In this document: in pieces, positions 34,278-37,980 of the stretch
Layout of the letters: each line of letters opens with the position of its first letter
Numbering within the stretch: the stretch's first letter is position 1
DNA from: Spirochaetota bacterium
Lineage (GTDB): Bacteria > Spirochaetota > Spirochaetia > ARS1246
Reading direction: 5' to 3'
DNA length: 37,980 bases
Assembly: GCA_024275515.1 (NCBI GenBank)
Contig: JAJRYZ010000291.1
Coordinates: 1 to 37,980, forward strand
Notes under the pieces: model-generated
Databases searched by the model: none
Told to the model about the DNA's origin: nothing
The model's input: only the letters and a program-made list of their open reading frames with translations
Program-made: the position numbers and the translations under genes

Positions 34278-34631
34278 GGGGGTGCACCGGTTTCGACTGG
34301 AGGCACGTACGGTGGCGGATTGCAGGTGGATTGTCGCTCGCCTTAACGCGGCAACCCTTTAACTGCCAACGACAACTTGGCTATCGCAGCCTAAATAGCG
34401 CTGCGACGGGCGCCGCGGATGCCGTTCTGAAGCCGCGGGCCGTCTGAAAGAAAACAGGACTTGCCGCTCGGCGCCGCCGGACGCCGAGCGGGACACACAT
34501 CCGGCTACCGAGTCCGGTTGGTTGGCCTCTTGATCCGGCCGGGCGAGGGAACAATCAAATAAGGGGCTAAACCTGTAGAGGTTCGGCGCCTACCCTTCAG
34601 GACGCGGGTTCGATTCCCGCCACCTCCACCA
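34278..34631 (+). ncRNA. ssrA: Transfer-messenger RNA (tmRNA)
   Basis: Single-piece tmRNA of 354 bases. The 5' arm GGGGGTG pairs with CACCTCC before A-CCA, and the third pair is the G-U wobble that marks alanine charging. The 5' domain has the invariant-looking GGTTTCGACTGG and the 3' domain the T-arm GGGTTCGATTCCCGCC, with the CCA encoded. The tag frame starts at the resume codon GCC (34365) and reads ANDNLAIAA before TAA at 34392, so with the carried alanine the tag would be AANDNLAIAA. The end differs slightly from the usual ALAA, but the final Ala-Ala needed by ClpXP is kept. Mature ends are inferred from pairing. Confidence 0.96.
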
Positions 34632-34644
34632 TTTGAAAAAAGAC

Positions 34645-34692
34645 AACCCGTCTCTCCGCAGGTCTTCTCCGGGACGACGGGTTTTCTATTTC
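34645..34692 (+). terminator. Intrinsic terminator of ssrA
   Basis: AACCCGTC (34645-34652) pairs with GACGGGTT (34676-34683), followed by a T-rich stretch TTCTATTT. It lies 13 bases after the tmRNA CCA end. Confidence 0.7.
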
Positions 34693-34980
34693 CCGTGGTG
34701 TGCCAAAACTCGGTCGGACGATGTTTTGGATCCAACGAAAGCATAAAGAATCGCCGGATATAGGTTTTTGCGATGTCGACGAGTCCAAGTATCGGGAACG
34801 GTCTTGATAGGTCCCCAGGCGTCGGCCAATATCCGGTGATTGGAGCACAAACGATGCGTCCAGCCGCACAGCTCTTGTTGATTTGCGAAACCCAAGGTTC
34901 GTATGGCGAAGGCTATGATCAGTCTTATGATTGAGCATCCCGGTCCGGCAACTTTCTCTTGACCTTCGATCCTCCTGTTC
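34693..34980. other. Gap between ssrA terminator and transposase, nothing recognised
   Basis: About 290 bases with visibly lower GC than the housekeeping part. Short open frames on the minus strand (one ending near 34686) carry no family motif. Possibly decayed mobile DNA. Confidence 0.4.
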
Positions 34981-35634
34981 TCAGGCCGCTGCACGATAGT
35001 AATAATTGAGGAAGCCTCCGAGTCGAGACCTGGCTTTGACGGCGCCTTCACTCCTTCCTACACTCTCCTCGGCACGAATGATGCGGCTGTCCAATCCCTG
35101 ATGATTACGCTCGGTGTGGTAGTGCGCCATATACTCCTTGATGGCGAGACGAAGATGCTTCTCACCAAGGGGAATGATCTTGTTCAGACATTCGGACTTG
35201 ATTGACAGGACAAAGCGTTCAGCGAATGCATTCAGATTAGGACTTCGCGAGGGTAATCGCACTGGATTCGTCCCTCTATTCTTGAGCATATTTCTGAAAC
35301 AGATCGTAAAGAGCGGATCCCTGTCCATGATTAGGTATCGGACACCGCGTAAAAAACCGTCGAAAGGATCGGTCAGATTGCGGGCCATTTGCTTCATCCA
35401 GATTTCGCAGGGCTGATCGGTAATTCCGACGATCTTAACCTCCCGCGTTTCAAGGCGTATCGCGAATAGGACGTAAAAGCGAATAACACCGTGAAAGGTG
35501 AGGACTTCGACGTTAAGGAAGTCGATAGCGGCCAAGACGTTCCAATGGGCGTTCAAAAACGTCTTCCAGGGTGTTCCCCTTTTGCGCTCAGGAGCAGGTT
35601 CGATACAGCGTACAACCGTATCGCAAGGTTCCAT
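34981..35634 (-). CDS. Truncated DDE-type transposase (integrase core domain)
   Basis: The 217 residues correspond to the catalytic rve-type core of a transposase: [12 protein letters not shown] (first aspartate), [11 protein letters not shown] (second aspartate), and [20 protein letters not shown] (glutamate), followed by [16 protein letters not shown]. Relatives I recall are around 330-360 residues and have an N-terminal helix-turn-helix region of about 110 residues before a segment like IEPAPERKR. Here that segment is at residue 11, so the DNA-binding part is missing; the sequence upstream holds stops in all plausible continuations. It is probably a remnant, unable to move by itself. Terminal repeats of the element could not be recognised. 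Confidence 0.75.
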   Translation of the reverse strand: MEPCDTVVRCIEPAPERKRGTPWKTFLNAHWNVLAAIDFLNVEVLTFHGVIRFYVLFAIRLETREVKIVGITDQPCEIWMKQMARNLTDPFDGFLRGVRYLIMDRDPLFTICFRNMLKNRGTNPVRLPSRSPNLNAFAERFVLSIKSECLNKIIPLGEKHLRLAIKEYMAHYHTERNHQGLDSRIIRAEESVGRSEGAVKARSRLGGFLNYYYRAAA

Positions 35635-35828
35635 ATTGTTGTTACTATAAGCTATTCCTTAGTAATCTGCAATCCGGTGTGTTCATTGAGTTGTGCTCGG
35701 ATAGAGTAGTTCGAAAACTGTCCTGTCGGATTCCGAGTTGCCGCCGTCGGCAACCGAAAGCCGGCTGTTCTCGCGGTAATTGATCCGCTCAGGAATTCTG
35801 AACTTGACCCTGAAAGATCCGTTCGCTT

Positions 35829-35883
35829 CGACGTTCTCCGACGTTTAGCCTGTCCGGACCGCCGATAGCCTGGGAGAACGTCG
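35829..35883. repeat. 11-bp inverted repeat upstream of the toxin-antitoxin pair
   Basis: CGACGTTCTCC (35829-35839) and GGAGAACGTCG (35873-35883) face each other across 33 bases. It lies in the 359-base gap between the transposase remnant and the BrnT-like gene, where no gene can be supported. Could be a hairpin or the end of a small mobile element. Confidence 0.55.
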
Positions 35884-35903
35884 TATTCGCGTACTGGTGC
35901 GCC

Positions 35904-35942
35904 GAGCCGTTCTCGATATGCTCGCCATATCGAGAACGGCTC
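35904..35942. repeat. Perfect 17-bp palindrome just upstream of the BrnT-like gene
   Basis: GAGCCGTTCTCGATATG (35904-35920) and its exact complement (35926-35942) surround a 5-base spacer. It ends 17 bases before the -35 box of the toxin-antitoxin promoter. No T-tract follows on either strand, so it is not an obvious terminator. An operator or mobile-element structure is possible. Confidence 0.85.
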
Positions 35943-35959
35943 CTGCGTTGCGACATGTA

Positions 35960-35988
35960 TTGACAATGTAACTACAAGGGTATATCAT
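35960..35988 (+). promoter_or_regulatory. Candidate promoter for the BrnT/BrnA pair
   Basis: TTGACA (35960-35965), a 17-base spacer and TATCAT (35983-35988). The start codon is at 35994, only 5 bases after the -10 box, implying a leaderless message or use of a slightly shifted box (TATATC, 35981-35986). Confidence 0.55.
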
Positions 35989-35993
35989 TTACA

Positions 35994-36290
35994 ATGCGTT
36001 TTGAGTGGGATGAGGCGAAAAACAAGAGGAATATCAAAGACCACGGTATTTCATTCGAAACTGCACGCGAAGTGTTCGCCGATCCGTTGCATCTTTCAAT
36101 TCTTGATGAAAGATTTGATTATTTTGAGGAGCGGTGGGTCACCGTCGGAGCGACTCGAAAGCAAGCGGTCGTGGTCGTAGCCCATCTCTACTTCACTGAT
36201 GAAGCCGAAGAGATTATTCGCATAATTTCCGCCCGGGAGGCGAGTTCAAAAGAGCGTAAACAATATGAAACATATGGAAGATCAATTTGA
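35994..36290 (+). CDS. brnT: BrnT-family toxin
   Basis: Ribonuclease-like toxin of a type II toxin-antitoxin system. The 98 residues have the standard BrnT form: FEWDEAKNKRNIKDHGISFE at the start, AREVFADPLHL, ERWVTVGATRKQAVVVVAHL, and the closing EEIIRIISAREASSKERKQY. BrnT has a RelE-type fold and cuts mRNA when its antitoxin is lost. No Shine-Dalgarno sequence precedes the ATG, consistent with a leaderless transcript. The gene overlaps its partner by 26 bases. Codon use and base content are more AT-rich than in the housekeeping genes, as in an acquired module. Confidence 0.93.
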   Translation: MRFEWDEAKNKRNIKDHGISFETAREVFADPLHLSILDERFDYFEERWVTVGATRKQAVVVVAHLYFTDEAEEIIRIISAREASSKERKQYETYGRSI

Positions 36291-36480
36291 GCTGAAAAAA
36301 GAATATGATTTCTCAAAGGGTCTTCGTGGACGCTTCTTCCATCCGCGTAAAGTGTCTACGACAATTCGATTGGACGAAGATATCATCTTGTACCTGAAGA
36401 AGGAAGCGCGAGAAAAGAAGATCGGGTATCAAACGCTTCTGAACGGATTGCTTCGAGAGCACATGAATAAGGGCGCCTGA
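36265..36480 (+). CDS. brnA: BrnA-like antitoxin (ribbon-helix-helix)
   Basis: The 71-residue product follows and overlaps the toxin gene. Its first half has the toxin-wrapping type segment (LKKEYDFSKGLRGRFFHPRK) and its second half a ribbon-helix-helix DNA-binding motif: STTIRLDEDIILYLKKEAR and YQTLLNGLLREHM. This fits the BrnA/CopG-like antitoxins that neutralise BrnT and repress the shared promoter. The start could be the ATG at 36265 or the one at 36274. The palindrome at 35904-35942 is a candidate operator but sits upstream of the -35 box, which is unusual for a repressor site. Confidence 0.9.
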   Translation: MKHMEDQFELKKEYDFSKGLRGRFFHPRKVSTTIRLDEDIILYLKKEAREKKIGYQTLLNGLLREHMNKGA

Positions 36481-36637
36481 CGGTTATTTCTGGAACTCCC
36501 GCCCGTCCTGTGCGGATATTGCCGGCCTGCGAAGTCCTGAGAGACGGCAAACGGCGGCTATCGAGATCGTCTCGACCGGCCCGGAGAAGTCTGAGGCCGA
36601 CCCGCGTACGTGACCGGAGAAATCGAGATGGTCCGCT

Positions 36638-37756
36638 CTATCCCAAGACTTCTCTGATCTTTTGCGTGAGACTATGAACCGTGAAGGGTTTTTGCAGAAA
36701 ATCTATGCCTTCATCCAATATGCCGTGATGGACGATGATATTGTCCGTATAACCGGACATATACAACACTTTGATGCCGGGACGAACGGCGGCGACACGT
36801 CGGTAGAGTTCTTTTCCGTTCATGTCGGGCATGATCACATCCGTCAATAGAAGATGGACGGTTTCTCGACATCCGGAAAGCCGTTTCAACGCATCGCCCG
36901 GGCTGCGAGCTTCGACGACCTTGTATCCGTGAGCGGTCAGAGTTTCACAAATCAATCTGCAGACCATCTCGTCGTCTTCTACCACGAAAACGGTTTCCGT
37001 CCCGTGGATCGCGCGTGATTCCGCAGGCGTCGCATCCTGCGGCTCGACTACATCTCTTGCTCGAGGCAGATAGATCTTGAAAGTTGCACCCTCACCCGGT
37101 TCGCTATAGACCCGAATATCGCCCCCATGTTGCTTGACAATGCCGAAGACCGTGGCCAGCCCCAACCCGGTTCCCTTACCCTGTGCGCGGGTGGTGAAAA
37201 AAGGTTCAAAAACCTTTTGCCGGATGTCGGGCGCCATGCCGTGACCCGTGTCGCTGACGGCCAGCATCGTGTAGCGGCCGGCCGGCAAGGAATCGGCATA
37301 ATGCCGGACATAACCCTCGTCCAGATAGACGTTGGCGGTTTCAACCGTCAGTTTCCCGCCGATGGGCATCGCGTCGCGGGCGTTGACCGCCAGGTTCAGT
37401 AACACCTGCTCAAGCTGCCCCTTGTCGGCCTTGACCGGGTAAAGATCAGGTTCCAGAAAGGTTCGTAGCTCGATATCTTCTCCGATCAGGCGCTTGACCA
37501 TTTTCCCGAAATCCGCGACAACCGCGTTGAGGTCTATTACTCGCATTTCGAGCACTTGTTTGCGACCAAAGGTCAAGATTTGGCGAGTCAGGCCGGCGGC
37601 CCGGTCTATGGCCTGTCGGACATGTTTGAGGTTGGCATAGAGTCTACTTTGCGTGTCCAAATTCATCATTGTCAATTCGACATAGCCGATGATGGGTACG
37701 AGGATATTATAAAAATCGTGCGCGATGCCTCCCGCCAGCCGGCCGATCGCGTCCAT
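36638..37756 (-). CDS. Hybrid histidine kinase fragment with C-terminal receiver domain
   Basis: The 372 residues from the ATG at 37756 begin at the dimerisation helix ([13 protein letters not shown], with the phospho-accepting histidine). An HATPase domain follows (N-box [35 protein letters not shown]), then a receiver domain ([10 protein letters not shown], the phospho-aspartate in [12 protein letters not shown], and the lysine in LQKPF). Upstream in frame there is another 28 codons of coding-like sequence ending a PAS domain ([12 protein letters not shown]), but the frame closes at a TAA at 37841-37843, inside the repeat array. The sensor part is therefore missing and the gene looks disrupted. 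No start codon other than 37756 is in that piece. Confidence 0.85.
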   Translation of the reverse strand: MDAIGRLAGGIAHDFYNILVPIIGYVELTMMNLDTQSRLYANLKHVRQAIDRAAGLTRQILTFGRKQVLEMRVIDLNAVVADFGKMVKRLIGEDIELRTFLEPDLYPVKADKGQLEQVLLNLAVNARDAMPIGGKLTVETANVYLDEGYVRHYADSLPAGRYTMLAVSDTGHGMAPDIRQKVFEPFFTTRAQGKGTGLGLATVFGIVKQHGGDIRVYSEPGEGATFKIYLPRARDVVEPQDATPAESRAIHGTETVFVVEDDEMVCRLICETLTAHGYKVVEARSPGDALKRLSGCRETVHLLLTDVIMPDMNGKELYRRVAAVRPGIKVLYMSGYTDNIIVHHGILDEGIDFLQKPFTVHSLTQKIREVLG

Positions 37757-37818
37757 TTTCTGGACCTGGAGGAACTGCTCCTCAAGCTTTTTGCGTTCGG
37801 TAACGTCACGGGTGTCGC

Positions 37819-37968
37819 GGGTAACGTTAATTCCCCACGTTTAGAATCCCGGGGTAATCTCAATTCCTCACTTTGGACGGCTGTAGGGTAATAATATTCC
37901 CCAGGTATCAACTCCAGGGTAATTTGGATTCCCCACAGATCTAAATTCAGGGTAATCATATTCCCCAC
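37819..37968. repeat. Five-copy repeat array, possible IS21-type terminal repeats
   Basis: Five copies of a motif GGGTAAT-(3-4 bases)-ATTCCCCA start at 37819, 37852, 37886, 37917 and 37950, spaced 31-34 bases apart (about three helix turns). The first (GGGTAACGTTAATTCCCCAC) and second (one T instead of C) are the most diverged. Sequence between the copies is not conserved. From memory, IS21-family elements carry such multiple terminal repeats. The array joins directly to the histidine kinase PAS remnant. Confidence 0.7.
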
Positions 37969-37980
37969 CTTCCGTCGCTC

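Noticed and set aside
34505-34938. Minus-strand frames containing NRTRV and VAGIEPAS-like strings
   Set aside because: These lie over the 3' end of ssrA; such strings are the well-known false translations of tRNA-like sequence.
35652-35966. Minus-strand frame of 104 codons upstream of the transposase
   Set aside because: It spans both palindromes, has no recognisable domain, and its reading would pass through the toxin promoter. Its last residues vaguely recall a transposase helix but not enough to call it.
36481-36637. Possible small gene between brnA and the kinase
   Set aside because: No open frame with start context or motif; nothing recognised in this gap.
37819-37968. Repeat array read as a CRISPR
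   Set aside because: The repeated unit is short and imperfect, with gaps of only about 13 bases; no cas gene is present. A transposon end fits better.

Overview
The window reads as chromosomal DNA of a GC-rich, double-membraned bacterium, most probably a spirochaete. The order tamB - bamA - skp/ompH - mutS matches the Treponema pallidum TP0326-TP0328 neighbourhood as I recall it. The run rimP - nusA - infB - rbfA - truB - rpsO - pnp, the yebC - ruvCAB - queA block and the outer-membrane and LptF/LptG genes also fit. The assignment is an inference from gene order and protein character; there is no rRNA in the window to test it.

Positions 1-23357 are almost entirely minus-strand and tightly packed, so read this block from right to left. 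It starts with envelope biogenesis (tamB, bamA, skp) and DNA repair and phosphoribosyltransferase genes (mutS, comF-like). The translation and transcription operon follows (rimP, nusA, infB, rbfA, truB), with its own promoter and a rimP-leader-like hairpin with a T-tract. Next come rpsO with its own promoter, pnp, dut, the two permease subunits of a lipopolysaccharide-type exporter (lptF, lptG), and tgt, which is cut by the left edge.

Positions 23503-24732 hold a short plus-strand pair, tmk and a secreted protein of unknown function. They converge on the minus-strand block 24784-31739, which in transcription order is two signal peptidase I paralogues, hemW, yebC, ruvC, ruvA, ruvB and queA. 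Many neighbours overlap by a few bases, including ATGA stop/start junctions, which suggests translational coupling.

At 31775 a textbook promoter fires rightward into a membrane-anchored PEGA/SUMF1-like protein whose ATG lies only 8 bases after the -10 box. smpB is coupled to it, and ssrA (tmRNA) follows behind a separate promoter and a perfect 14-bp inverted repeat. SmpB and tmRNA together rescue stalled ribosomes.

Downstream of ssrA and its terminator the sequence changes character. It is visibly more AT-rich and carries an N-terminally truncated DDE transposase, strong palindromes, a BrnT/BrnA-type toxin-antitoxin pair, and a hybrid histidine kinase that has lost its sensor part. The kinase frame ends in a five-copy, roughly 33-bp-spaced repeat array at the right edge. 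That array resembles the multiple terminal repeats of IS21-type insertion sequences. This segment (about 34.7-38 kb) is the accessory part of the window; the rest is conserved housekeeping DNA.
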